NCBI GenBank assembly: GCA_027574665.1
Contig: CM050648.1
Location: forward strand, 39,402,700-39,466,699
DNA from: Rhynochetos jubatus
Lineage: Eukaryota; Chordata; Aves; Eurypygiformes; Rhynochetidae
Reading direction: 5' to 3'
DNA length: 64,000 nucleotides
Made by a program: the position numbers and the translations under genes. How positions within the stretch are numbered: position 1 is the stretch's first letter; each line of letters opens with the position of its first letter. The notes under the pieces were generated by a model, which had not been told where the DNA came from, made no database searches, and saw nothing but the letters and a program-made list of their open reading frames with translations. This document shows positions 38,295 through 50,000 of this stretch, in pieces.

Positions 38295-39313
38295 CCTGTA
38301 TCATTTCTGTGTTTTTACTTCTCTGCTCATGATCCATTCTCCAGTGTACTTACAGTGCAGGTCTGGTTTTTGTTTGTCTTTCGTGCTTTATGAAGTAATT
38401 TTAAATATGTAGGACGTTAGATTCTGTTCTTATTTACTAAAAAAAAAAAAACCCAACAAAACAAAACACTAACAACAAAAAAATCCAGGTGACAAAAATC
38501 TCAGTTATTTTTTTCACCACTGAAAAGCCTTCAACCACAAAACCATCTCCAAAACAGGTTTCCTCAGAACTACACACCACCTTCCCGAATGAGATCGTTA
38601 CATGATTCTAGACATTTTCTAGTTGATTTTTTCTTCTGCCTTTTTCCATTCTGGGTTGTAACCATTCAGGAAGTGCAGAAAATGAAAAATGCCTCTAAAA
38701 ATAAATTCTCTTCCAGATCTGAGCACAAAAGTGATGGTCAAAGAAAAACTTCATATGTTCTTTAGGACTTGTGCGATGGCTCAGATCAATCATACCACAG
38801 GAACTCTGAATGCCTTGGTATTCAGGTATGCATATATATATATGTATATATATGTCCACCACAGTGAAGTATGTGTGCATAACTTCCAAAGTTCACTGTA
38901 AATAATTCTTCAACTTGTAACTTTGCATAATTCTCTCATTCCTTCTTGCTGTCATTGCAGGGCTGTTTGCACATGAAGTGACTTACACCTTACAACGTTT
39001 TATTTTCACTGCACTTTTAAGAGGTGACTAAACTGTGAGCCAAGAATGAAGAGTCTTTGAGAAAGCCACAATTCTACTATATGGACTATAACCACAATCA
39101 GCAACAGTGAATATTGTCATGCATTGTTCAGATACTGCCGGGAGTTAATAGGTGACTCCATCATCAAGAGCAACACACTGCAAGATCCTGAAAAGGCTTT
39201 TCTAATCGAGGTTGGGCTTAGGGTTTCAGGTGTTCTTCTTTAATAAATAAATAAATAAACAAACCCCAGGCTGCCTGAAATGAACAATTTTGAAATTATA
39301 ACTTCTATAATCT
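38295..39313. other. Unique sequence with simple repeats
   Basis: An A-rich (A/AAC) patch lies at about 38439-38485. An alternating AT stretch with TATG lies at about 38827-38854. An (AAAT)n run at about 39241-39262 lies about 50 bases before LTR D. No gene is seen. Confidence 0.65.
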
Positions 39314-40224
39314 TGTATTGGGTTTGAGTGCTGAGGTTTTGGTAGTGGGGGAGATTTTATGAGGAGGGTTCCTGTAAGAAGCTGCCAGAAGCGTCCCTTG
39401 CTCCAAGTTGCACCCACCTCTGGCCATGGCCAAGTCAATCTTTGTCTCTGTGGTTAACACATTTAAGAGGGGAAAACAAAGAAAATTGGGAGTGGAAAGA
39501 GAGGAATGAGATGGGAGAGAGACAACCAGCCAGACTCTCAGGTCAGTGCAGGAAGGTGGGGAGGTGGCCAGAGCAGAGATTCCTCTGCAGCCCCTGATGA
39601 GAGGGCAGGCTGTGACCTGCAGACATGGGGGGTCACAGGGGAACAGAGACACCCCCCCTGCATCCCAGGGAGGGCTCCAAGCTGGAGCAGGTGGCTTTGC
39701 CCGAAGGAGGCTGTGACTCCATGGAAGTCCGGACTGGAGTATTCAAGCTGGAACATGTTCATAGAATCATAGAATTCATGGAGGACTGTCTCCCGTGGGA
39801 GCGCACCCATGCTGGAGCAGAGGCAGCGTGAGGAGTCCTCCCCCTGAGAAGGAAGAAGCGTCAGAGATGACGTATGGACTGACCACAACCTCCATCCTCT
39901 GTCCCCCTGTGCCACTGGAAGGGAGAAAGTAGAGAAATGGGGAGCAAAGCTGAGCCCAGGAAGAAGGGAGGGGTAGAGAGGAAAGAAAGATTTGTTTTGT
40001 TTTGTCTCTCTTTGCCCTACTCTGATTTGATTGGTAACTAATTAAATTGATTTTTCTTCCCCAAGTCAAGTCTGTTTTGCTGGTGACCAAAACCGGTGAG
40101 TGATCCCTCCCTGTCCTTGTCTCAACCCACGAGCCTTTTCTTACATTTCCTCCTCCCCATCCCACCAGGGAGAAGAGTGAGCGAGCAGCCTCATGGTGCT
40201 TCATCGCTGGCTGGGCCTAAATCA
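39314..40224 (+). mobile_element. Solo LTR D, avian ERVL-like, same type as LTR A
   Basis: On the plus strand it begins TGTATTGGGTTTGAGTGCTG and ends GGCTGGGCCTAAATCA. It carries family landmarks: a purine-rich GGAGCAGG-type repeat block (about 39600-39830), CCCCAAGTCAAGTCTGTTTT, GATCCCTCCCTGTCCTTGTC and TCAACCCACGAGCC near the 3' end. AATTAAATTGATTT may be the polyadenylation region. No viral internal region adjoins it, so it is a solo LTR. I see no target duplication, which suggests it is older than B and C. It contains a 12-base CR1-tail-like insert at 39763-39774. Confidence 0.87.
39758..39779 (-). mobile_element. Possible tail-only CR1 insertion inside LTR D
   Basis: AGAATCATAGAA (39763-39774), the CR1 octamer-tail sequence in reverse, sits between two copies of TTCAT (39758-39762 and 39775-39779). 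From my knowledge of the LTR family, GTTCATGGAGGACTG normally runs without this insert. A short remnant of a nearly complete 5' truncation, or a slippage event, would both fit. Confidence 0.4.
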
Positions 40225-40745
40225 TGAAAAAGCTCTACGTATATACATACAGAGCAATACACCTTTAATCTCTCTAATGTATCTAAATACTTTGATTTAG
40301 AGAATTGAAACAGGCAAATTTGTTTGAAAATGATGCCCTGATTCTACAAAATATTAACTTTTGAATTTTTGAATCCTTCACTCAACTACTTCCCTTCAAC
40401 ATGAAGGAAATTTTCTATCCCATATGTTTTAAGAAGTTTAAAGACCTTCTTATCACTCTAATGACATCCTTTCCTAAAACACAGAACACCACAACTTCAC
40501 ACAGGCTGTTCCCTCATTCTTCCAGAAACTTCCAAGAACATTTGCATCAGTACTTGCCTGTTCCAGCCCATATTCAGAGCCCAGTCTTAGAAAGCATTTT
40601 AACCTGCAACTTGGTATGAGCAGGTGCAGCAACTGGGTATTTAGTATTTGCAGATGAAATTTCTTCCCATAGAGCCAGCACTAGCCCAGCTCTGAAGGCA
40701 GCATGCACCAATTAGACTACAGTGGGTAGGCGGCAGCTATTCATT
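40225..40745. other. Unique sequence, no gene seen
   Basis: AT-rich sequence after LTR D. The 72-codon frame at 40401-40619 has no recognisable motif. Confidence 0.6.
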
Positions 40746-40769
40746 TAAGTGACTTTTAAAAGTCACTTA
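40746..40769. repeat. Perfect 24-bp palindrome
   Basis: The half-site TAAGTGACTTTT is followed directly by its exact reverse complement, with no loop. It lies in unique sequence, not in a recognised repeat. Confidence 0.95.
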
Positions 40770-43700
40770 GCAAGATTCTGGACACAACAGTGTCCTAATT
40801 CCCACAATGTTGCTTATTAGCTGCATAAGGGCAGCAATAATGTTAAATATGCAGCAGAATATATCTTAGTCTGTATCCTATTACAACATGCCAATAACCC
40901 TCATTTTATGGGGCCAAGTGCAAAATGACGTTAGGATATTTCAGAAAGCAGCAAGTTCTGCCCATTTTTTCCTTTGACTGCAGAGATATTCTTTGGTTTT
41001 GACCCTTGAGATTCCTCCAGAGGTGCAGAATAATGTAACAATACTGTGGAGTCCAAGCATGCTTTTCACTTCACCTGTCAGTTCAGTGAGATGGGTGCAG
41101 TGCTACATAGCTAGAGCTAATTAATTTGATTCAGTCTTTTAGAAGGCTCTCACCTTGTATATGAAACTATATTAAAGATGATTTTCAGGGGTGATATTTG
41201 ATTTAAAATATTTCATCTTACAGCATTGCTTCATCAGAAACTCATAACAAATACACTGTTAAATGAAGGCTGTATTTTCAGAATTTAAAGAAGGAATTGA
41301 GCCTTCAGGGCTATATTGACAATGCATACCTTAACACCGCACTGAAAGTATACTTCGTAAGCAAACCCTTCATGATACCAAGGATGAGAGCATGGTGACT
41401 GATTCCAGTACAGTTTAGAATTCCAGCCTGCATACGATGGGGGAATCTATATGTTCTGTAAAACTGTTGTCATTGCTATTTAGAGGACATCACTGTGTTG
41501 CTTTGTTAAAAAACACGCTGTGTGATCTAAACAAATATCTGTGTATGCTTAGTCTGTTAATGATGCAGAAGAAATGGAGTCAATTGGATTTTCTCACATG
41601 AATACTATGTTGGTGTTCTGTGGATTATTTGAGAAGAGGTTATACTTAATAATCTGGCAAGTAGGGTAATTTCTAGCATGTGGCTTTCTTACAAATTCAC
41701 ACATTATAGCTGTTGTGCCATATCATTGATCAGCTAAACTGCATGGACTGGAGAGAAAGCGTTATTTAAAAGATCAATAAGGGGAAAAAAATATCCTCCT
41801 AATGTCTTTAGGAGCAGAGAGGACAAACTCCACACCCTCCTAATATTTCAGAACAGAGAACAACAGGACAGAGAATAAAAGGCCACCTATAAAGGGGACA
41901 AAATTTCAGAGGCAGTGTCAAGAACAAAGGAAACAGTCTTCAATATGTAGGTAGCTCAAAGGTCTAAATCAAGCAAAGTGGCTGAGCAGACTAAGGAAGA
42001 GAGAGAATGCTCCCGTTCAAAAAGGCTAAAAGAAAGTAGAATATATTCATTTTTCCAAATCCTAACAGCCAGGAGTAAACAAATGTTTCTGCTACAAAAG
42101 TTTCTCTTTCCTCTGTTTCTTTACCATTGCAAAAGTATTCTAGAGGAGATGCAGGAGTAACAGAAGCATCCAATCTTGCTCTCATCTGCTCTTGATGGCA
42201 GGACATCTCCAGCTCCAACTCAGGATTTCCCAAGCAAAACCTATATTGTGGCTAAGACACAGGCAACTGTCTAACTCTTGCAACAATTACCATTGCCTAC
42301 TTTTCTGAATTCTCCTTGTTTTCAAATAAATAACTCATGAATAAAGAGAAAGTAAAATGATAGAGAAAAATAATTGATTCTAATCCCACAAATGAGGAAA
42401 AAAGTTTAGAAGGAGAAAACTAAATGTAAAACGGGCAGAGAATTACCTTTATTCTTTCTAAAACTCTTTCTTGGTCACAGGGCTCCATTAGAGAAGGTTC
42501 TGGATGAGGAGGGGGAGAAGAAGGAGGAACAAATTCTGCAAAGTACTGAAGAAACTGGGAAGAGTAAAGAAAAGTCATAAAGAGGCTCAGCTAAGAGAGT
42601 GAAGAAAGAACAAATTAGTATGAGAGAAATAGCACGTATCTTTACAAAGCCCACTGCAAGTAATGGAATGGTCACCAACAAAGCCTCTTCATTCGCGGTA
42701 TTTCAGTGGGTACTGACAGTCCTTAGAAGTGCCATCTATTTATTCCCAGCAGAAATCAGAAAGATACAGGAGAAAAGAGAAGGGAAACTGTAAAGGTTTA
42801 TACTAGGGTCAGAGGTTGGAGCGCAATATATTGTGTCTCTGTAGGTAAGGGATGCCAGTGAAAACCAATGGTGTAAGAAGCTACATTTTTCTCTGATCTC
42901 CAGATGCTATGCTACCAGACGAAACTGAAAATGAGGTATTAGCTGTGCTCAGGCACCTGCCTCAAACTTCACTCAAAAGCAATTCCACAGGGTAGGCGTA
43001 ACCAAAATCTCCACTGCCCCCATGACTTAGTCATGATTCAAGTGTTCCACTGGAGAGATGTCTGTGACTTTACTGTTCTGAGCCCACTCCCAGGCCTCAG
43101 TGCATTCCTGCCTCTCCAACAACCATTCTGCTGCCTTTCCCTTTTAGGGGAGAATCCTTAAGGAAGCCTCCTTCTTCATAACGGATGCCTGGGTAGCTGC
43201 GCCAAGGGACCAGGGCAATTCCCCTGCATGCTGCTGCCAGCCTCCCTGTCTGGGCAGCAGCACAGGCTACCTACAGACCTCCCCCTCACAGCATCCCTGG
43301 GCTGCAGCTTGAAAACTGAGGCCCCATTTATCACACTGCAATTTTACAAACAACGGCTGCCTGGGGACAATGACCTGGTCAATAGAGATGAGCTCTAAAT
43401 GTGGCCCATGATTTCATTCACTGGAGCTGAAAAGCAAAGAGGAGATGCTGAGTGGCTTTATAGCAAAACAAACCATTTTGCTTTTGGGTCACCAGAGTGC
43501 AGTGACACAAGACAGTAAAAGCCCAGTGTACCTTCTGCATGGTCACTGTTTGACGATCTGATACTGATGTAATGATGTTTGCATTATTCTTTATAATGAA
43601 AGAAAATCTAACTCACACCTGGCAGCCCTGTGGGAAATGCTGTTGGAGGGGATAGAAACTAAATGGATGTAGAAGGTCAAAACTATTTTCCCTTATAAAG

Positions 43701-44942
43701 ACGATCTTTCTGCAGTCAGCACTAGGAAGTAAGCAGTGCAGGGAAAGCACATATGCACTGAGAAAAACTGTGCAGGTCCTCCTATGGAGCATCAAAAAAT
43801 CAGACTTGATTATTCCAATGCTTTTTACAATCAGGAGAATTGTATAAATGGAAAAAACTATGTTTACACCAGTTCAGCTGGCATAAACTGGCTTAGCTCC
43901 ATTTAAAGGAAAGAGATTTTGCCAGCTTACATTAGCTAGCTGTCTACATTTTATCAACACCCTCTGAGAACATCTTTGTTTTAATCTCACTCAGATAAGA
44001 TACTTTCAAAACACTTAAGATACATTCAACATTATCTTTCTTACTTCAGAAAACAGCATTCTTCTGAAAGCCATTCAGACATAAAAACAAAAGGAAGGCC
44101 TATCTGATGGGCTAAAATCTGCACACATCATCATTACTAATTACATGTACAGTTTCTTCAGTGGCACATAGATATGAAAAGGATTAAGACCACCAGAGGA
44201 GGAGACTGAAAGAACATAAATAATAGTTCTAGAGAGCAGTGGGGTGTGATATTTATGTGTGGGAAACTTGTGAAAAGATGGAATTAAATGCAAAGTCTTA
44301 CCCCATTAAAATCTGATCAAAATTTGCATCTGTTTAAGGAGAGGAATAAGACTTTTCAAATATATATATGAAATTGAGGGGGAGAGGAGGCACGAAGGAA
44401 AGATTTATTCCACTTCTTTTTTATTCTTCCATAAGTTCAATAAATAGTTCTGTGTTCAGGACACTTGCCCAAGATGAAGAACAAAGTACAACCTTACATT
44501 TTGATTAATGCCAATCAGGCTTTGACAGGTTCTCCCACGTCCCAGGTGAGCACCTCATCATCTAATTAATTCTGTGTGCACAGGCAAATCAGCTTTTCCC
44601 TTGCCAGAGAAACTGCAGCTTGCGTTTGCTGGAAAACCATAGTTTCAGCAAGGCAACCTTCTCATTCCAAAATATCCATACTGTGAGATTTCACCCCTAA
44701 CTTATTTCACCCTTAATCAGCTTTAATTATTTACCCAAAGCAACAGAAAAATAATAAAGAAAAGCTGCACACAAACTGTGTTAAGGTCTTTTGGATCAGG
44801 CTCAAGTGAAGGTGGGTTCTTGCAGACCCTGGCCTAAACAATGACTAAGGTGGTAAAGGCTTCATGCATCATGAGGAAAATTCCTCCTAATGACCTAAGG
44901 CCATAAAGTGATTAATAGCAGAAGCCAGAAATATGTTCTAAG
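40770..44942. other. Unique sequence, no gene seen
   Basis: No exon is recognisable. A locally GC-richer patch at about 43080-43330 begins after a polypyrimidine-AG (CTGCTGCCTTTCCCTTTTAG) that could act as a 3' splice site, but no long frame or donor supports an exon. Confidence 0.55.
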
Positions 44943-44986
44943 TACCTATTGATCTTAAAAAAAAAAAAAAAAAAAAAATTACCTAT
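44943..44986. repeat. Orphan poly(A) block between direct repeats
   Basis: An A22 run at 44957-44978 is preceded by TGATCTT. The whole block lies between two copies of TACCTAT (44943-44949 and 44980-44986). No retrogene or SINE body is recognisable next to it. Confidence 0.55.
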
Positions 44987-45013
44987 AGTACATAAAACAC
45001 TGCATAAACTGGA

Positions 45014-45075
45014 GCACTTCAATCCTGCACTTCAATTCTAAATCAAGTCCACCCAGTCTGGAATCAGTCTGGAAT
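45014..45075. repeat. Two adjacent short tandem duplications
   Basis: GCACTTCAATCCT/GCACTTCAATTCT (45014-45039, 13-base period, one mismatch) and CAGTCTGGAAT repeated exactly (45054-45075, 11-base period). Confidence 0.9.
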
Positions 45076-45462
45076 GTAATAAGTTAATTGTGGGTTACCC
45101 AGGCCTAGATTGTCTTTGTGAAACTGTATTTCAGTTGCCAATGTCAAGGAGCAACTAAGAATCAGAAGGGCCAACTGCAGACATTGAAAGCAGTTTCATG
45201 CTCCTCAGATGGCTTGTAAATTGTTTCTCTTCTCACTTCTGGGCCAAGGCTAACAGACTTCCTCAAGGGTCAGCAAGCCTTAAAACGACCCATTGCTCAG
45301 GACTTTGCAAATGGGCACATTTTATCTGTTTCTGATTCAGATGCAATAAAGTAATTACACAGTTTTTGGTACTGTTCTGCGTGCCAGTCCTTCACAACAT
45401 GTACTGATAATGCAATAATAGATGAAGTTCACTTAGTGATACCCTTACCAGATATGGGCTTA
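45076..45462. other. Unique sequence, no gene seen
   Basis: Short unique stretch before a CR1 tail. Nothing is recognisable. Confidence 0.6.
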
Positions 45463-45566
45463 GAGCAACCTGGTCTAGTGGAGGGTGTCCTTACCCATGG
45501 CAGGGGGGTTGGAACTAGATGGGCTTTAAGGTCTCTTCCAACCCAAACCATTCTGTGATTCTGATT
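45463..45566 (+). mobile_element. CR1 3' UTR fragment with tail
   Basis: GAGCAACCTGGTCTAGTGGA leads into the CR1 3' UTR (GGGGGGTTGGAACTAGATGG) and ends CCAACCCAAACCATTCTGTG followed by ATTCTGATT. It is a strongly 5'-truncated insertion of about 100 bases that retains only the last bases of ORF2 and the UTR. Confidence 0.93.
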
Positions 45567-48017
45567 CAAGCTAATATGGTAGAGCTACTTGCTGCTTCTA
45601 CTCATAGTAAGTTCATATATGGTCAGTTTTACAGTGGAAAGGAATGAAATCACCAGGTGCCTGACAATAATTAAGTATATTTCAATAACCCTACTGTTTT
45701 CATTCATAATTTTGTACAGGTGACATTTTAATGATTCCTACTGTTCACAGAGCAGTTTTCTTAAGACTCTAGGCATATACACTGTGCACAAACCTACAGG
45801 ACCAAAAGCTGTATAGCTGATAACTATCAAACAAATCCTTCATTTCCTCTCATTCTTTCCTTTCCATTTTCTCATACTTCAAGCCATGCGGTTTGTGATG
45901 GGATTTTGTATAACCCTGCCTTCATAGTTTAGCTAAAGTCAGAGTGGAAGGAAATTCAAGCTACAGCACTTACTGAATGCAATTCAATCTGATTTATCAG
46001 ACAGGACTGATGAAACACCTCTTGGAAGACAGCAGCTCTTGGCTCAGTCCTCATGTATTTTACAGGAATATCAGTATAACAAATTGACTTACTGAGTTTC
46101 CTGATATGACAACTCATTCAATCATATCCTTCAGACAAAAACATCTGCGAACAGAGGCATACTACATCAAACTGTGCATTCCACAAACCATGTACAATAA
46201 CGTCTGCAAATAGGTTTACAAGCACACACCTCTGCAGCATGATGATGCCACAGCAGGGAGATGTTAAAAAATACCAGATATTAAATAAAAACATATGCTC
46301 AGCTAGTGCCTTGCAGTCCAAATCTATCTCCTAGTCAGGCAGATTCTGTTGATTTCCTGTACAGGTCAAAGAGGTACAGCATCCATACATTATTGCCTGT
46401 AAGTCTTAAAATCAGGAAGCACTTTGCTTGTCAATCTTGATAATACATTTTTAATTCGCAACCTCATTTAGAAAGGAAAGGCAACATGCCAAGTATTATA
46501 AAAATTATTATCAGTATCAAAAGAAATCTGTGAGTTTTGTAAGACTCTTTGCAGTTATCCCTTTAAACATGCACACATATTTCATACCACTATACCTTAG
46601 CTTTCTCCCTTCACCAAAGCTTGGACAGCAGCAGTGTCAGTAAGTGCTTCTCATTTTTAAGTCCAATAAGACACAAATTAAAGTTTACTGTTGATTCACT
46701 TTCAATTTGTTTAGCTCTATGTCTCATCATTTGTACATGACCTATTTAGGTTTTAAGCATCTTCAAGCTGAGACTGTTTCTTTATCTTCCTGTACAACTT
46801 CCAGAATATTTTGGAGTTCTGCTTGCAATAAATGGTAACGCTGAATGGATAAGATATTAGCAAAGGTTTTGGCTGATTCATTTCTCTGTGCATCCATTAC
46901 ACAGTAAACATTTGCTAAAATTATTCTTTACAAGGGAAAGAAGTTCTGTTTTTAAGTGCACTCTTAATCAGGCAGGCTGTCTTTAGGACTTGAATTTACT
47001 CATCAAGAACAAAATCTTCACCGAGTACCAGAACTTGCATTAGAACAGCAGCAACACCAAAGTTTAAATAAAAACTTGCATGCATGCTGGTACAAAGAAC
47101 ATATATAGGAACAAAGGACTTTGTGCATATACAAAAACAAAGCGCCACAGCACACAGCCCTTTACAGACCCCCAAATGCATTCTAAGAAACATGCTGTGA
47201 TTTAGAAAAACCTACTGGACTTAAAGGAAGGAATTGAGTCATGGAAATCATGTGGCTTCTCCATGCAGGTCATTTTGTGGCTAGGATATCACAACAGCAA
47301 TACAAACTCTGAGCCTTTGAGAAGAGCAATAGTCAACTCTATTGAAAAACACACTGACTCAGGAACAGTTTCTACTAAGATCATATTAAATACCACAGGA
47401 GTCAAGATACAATGAAAATAATGAATTCTCTACCTAGCCTTTTTCCTAAGTGGACTTCTGGTAAATACTCTCATAAGTCAGGCAGAGTCACAGACATCCA
47501 GCTGTGGTGAGGGATGACCACACACCATGTGCCAGGCCTGAGCCTGCACCTTGGACCACCTTTGTAAATGCACCCAGACAACACGCCACCTCTCTCTTTC
47601 AAAGGGAACACTGCTCACACACAGAGTAAAGAGCAGAAGATGGCAAATTTCAGTTGGTCACATTTTAGAAGGAATTTAGCTGCCTTGGTATTTCAGAAAA
47701 TGGACTTTATACCCATCCAAAAGATAGTTAAAATCATATCTGTATATTCCGTGTGCATACTTGGTATGATGTATACCTTGTTTAGACATAAACAGCCAGA
47801 TCGTTCAGATTAGGTTTAAATCAAACTCCCAGGCAGCACTTTTCTTTGGAACTATGGTATGAGTTGTATTTAAAATAAAGCAACCAACACATAAGTGAGG
47901 AAGGCACCACTGGTGGCATGACTTCAGGCTTGTTAGGTGGACTGCCAGACCTCTGGCACCTTACGGACACTCAGCAGTGAGTGGTGGCAAGCTCCCGCAT
48001 TTCCCTCCCTGTCACAG
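45567..48017. other. Unique sequence, no gene seen
   Basis: No exon or repeat is recognisable. Open frames are 81 codons or fewer, with no known motif. Confidence 0.6.
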
Positions 48018-48196
48018 ACCCTCAAGGTAAGAAAGAGCCTGGCTGCCATGGTTCCTGGGAGAACTGGCATCTTATCGCCTGCGCTGTCTGCATCTCTGGA
48101 TTTGAAGCCCTCTGCCTCATTCTGGAGTCAGAAATGTCTTTGTCCTTAGCACAAGATAAGGAAAAGGAGGCCATTTCTAGTGCCCAAAGATGAGAG
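48018..48196 (+). other. Splice-signal-flanked segment, possible non-coding exon
   Basis: The segment is preceded by TTTCCCTCCCTGTCACAG (polypyrimidine tract plus AG, ending at 48017) and followed by GAG|GTAAGT (48194-48202), a consensus donor. It is GC-richer than its surroundings. The two plus-strand frames I checked stop inside it, so if it is transcribed it is more likely a lncRNA or UTR exon than coding. Chance occurrence of such signals in 64 kb is common. Confidence 0.2.
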
Positions 48197-49107
48197 GTAA
48201 GTTTTGCACTCAGTGAGGGTGCACTCCTCTCAGTCCATGCTCCTGCAGCCACCTTCCCTGCACAAGCTTTATCAGCTCTAGTGAGGATAGGCACCAAATT
48301 AGGCCTTGATAAAGCAGTAATGAAGGAAGAGATCTTTAAGGCATCTGCAGTCATATATTCTTGTCATGGTTGTTTGTCTGTATACTCTGATAATTATTTG
48401 AGCACCAGGAAGGACTTTTTTGTTGTTGTTGTTTTCTTTTTTATTAAAAGCTTTCACATTTCACTTTAAGGCATTATTGCAAATTTTATCTTGTTAATTG
48501 ACTGTTCACGTGGTAATCATTTTACACCACATTAAGTAATGTTCTAATATGTTTTAATGCCCAGACTTAATGGGAACAAAATGCAGAATGTATAGAAATT
48601 ATTAACCCATTTACTTATTCAGTATACATGCTTGTAATCTCTTTTTAGGTAAGAAGGGTGTGTATATGTGAGAGAGAAAAATATTAGGAATATATGTGCA
48701 GGAGGGAATGAGAAAAGCAACTCGATAAACTGTCAAACTGAGAAGAATGAAGGTGAGAGACCAATCCAGCAGGCATCAATTCCACATTGTTATGTACATC
48801 ACTGAATGCTTTCTGCTGCTTCAGTCAGGCTGCAAAACAGCAAGATGGAAGTAAGAACCTGATTAAACACATGACTGAATATACCAGGGATGACAGTTTC
48901 AATGAATGTGTTTCTTTCTATTTAGACAGGGGAATCATCTTTAGTTTGTGTGTGCAAGTAGTAAAGAATTGGAAGTGGAGAAGAAACCGTAAGAGTTGCA
49001 TCCAGATGCTGCACAGTGACTCCCTCTATGGCCCCAAGTCATCTACAAAATCCATGCATCACTGAAGCAGGGGGTATTCTTTCCCCAACACATTACTTCT
49101 GCTTTTC
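48197..49107. other. Unique sequence, no gene seen
   Basis: A short (TTG)n repeat lies at about 48420-48433. Nothing else is recognisable before the CR1 copy. Confidence 0.6.
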
Positions 49108-50000
49108 ACAGAATGACAGAATTGTTTGGGTTGGAAGGAACCTTAAAGACCATCCAGTTCCACCCCCCCTTCCACTAGACCAGGTTGCTCCAAGCCTCAT
49201 CCAGCCTGGCCTTGAACATTTCCAGGGATGGGGCACCCACAGGTTCTCTGGGCAACATGTTCCAGTGCCTCACCACCCTCACCATGAAGAACTTCTTCCT
49301 GATATCCAATCTAAATATCCCTGGTTTCAATTTAAACACATTACCCCTTGTCCTGTCACTACAGGCCCTTGTAAAAATTCCCCCTCCAGCTTTCTTGTAG
49401 CCCCTTCAGGTACTGGAAGGTGCTGTAAGGTCTCCCTAGAGCCTTCTCTTCTCCAGGCAGAACAAGCCTTACTCTCTCAGCCTTTCTTCACAGGAGAGGT
49501 GCTCCAGACCTCTGAGCATCTTTGTGGCCTCCTCTGGACTCACTCCAAATGGTCGATAGCCTTATTATGTTGGGGGCCCCAGAGTTGCACACAGTACTCC
49601 AGGTGGGGTCTCACAAGAGCAGAGTAGAGGGGGAGAATCCCCTCCCTTGACCCGCTGGCCACACTTCTCTGGATACAGCCCAGGTTACGATTGGCTTTCT
49701 GGGCTGCCAGCGGACACTGCCAGCTCCATGTCCAGCTTCTCATCCACCAACACCCCAAGTCCTTCTCCTCAGGGCTGCTCTCAATCCATTCCCCACCCAG
49801 CCTGTACTTGTGTTTGGGATTGCCCCAACCTAGGTGCAGGACCTTGCACCTGGCCTTGCTGAACTCCATGAGGCTGGCACAGGCCCACCACTCCAGCCTA
49901 TCCAGGTCCCTCTGGATGGCATCCCTTCCCTCCAGCGTGTTGACCACACCACACAGCTTGGTGTCATTGGCAAACTTGCTAAGGGTGCACTCAATCCCAG
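49108..50000 (-). mobile_element. CR1 LINE fragment, longest well-preserved copy
   Basis: The low-coordinate end is the CR1 tail and 3' UTR (plus-strand ACAGAATTGTTTGGGTTGGA). The minus-strand frame at 49540-49947 reads AIQRDLDRLEWWACASLMEF, CKVLHLGWGNPKHKYRLGGE, WIESSPEEKDLG, NRNLGCIQRSVASGSREGIL and [19 protein letters not shown], all canonical CR1 ORF2 downstream of the RT core. The 5' truncation at about 50000 falls just after the RT FADD-motif region. The frame is interrupted near 49540 and so the copy is dead. Apparent plus-strand frames here (up to 203 codons) are antisense shadows. Confidence 0.96.

Noticed and set aside
49016-49627. 203-codon plus-strand open frame, the longest in the window
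   Set aside because: It runs antisense through a CR1 fragment whose minus strand encodes canonical ORF2 residues. It is a shadow frame.
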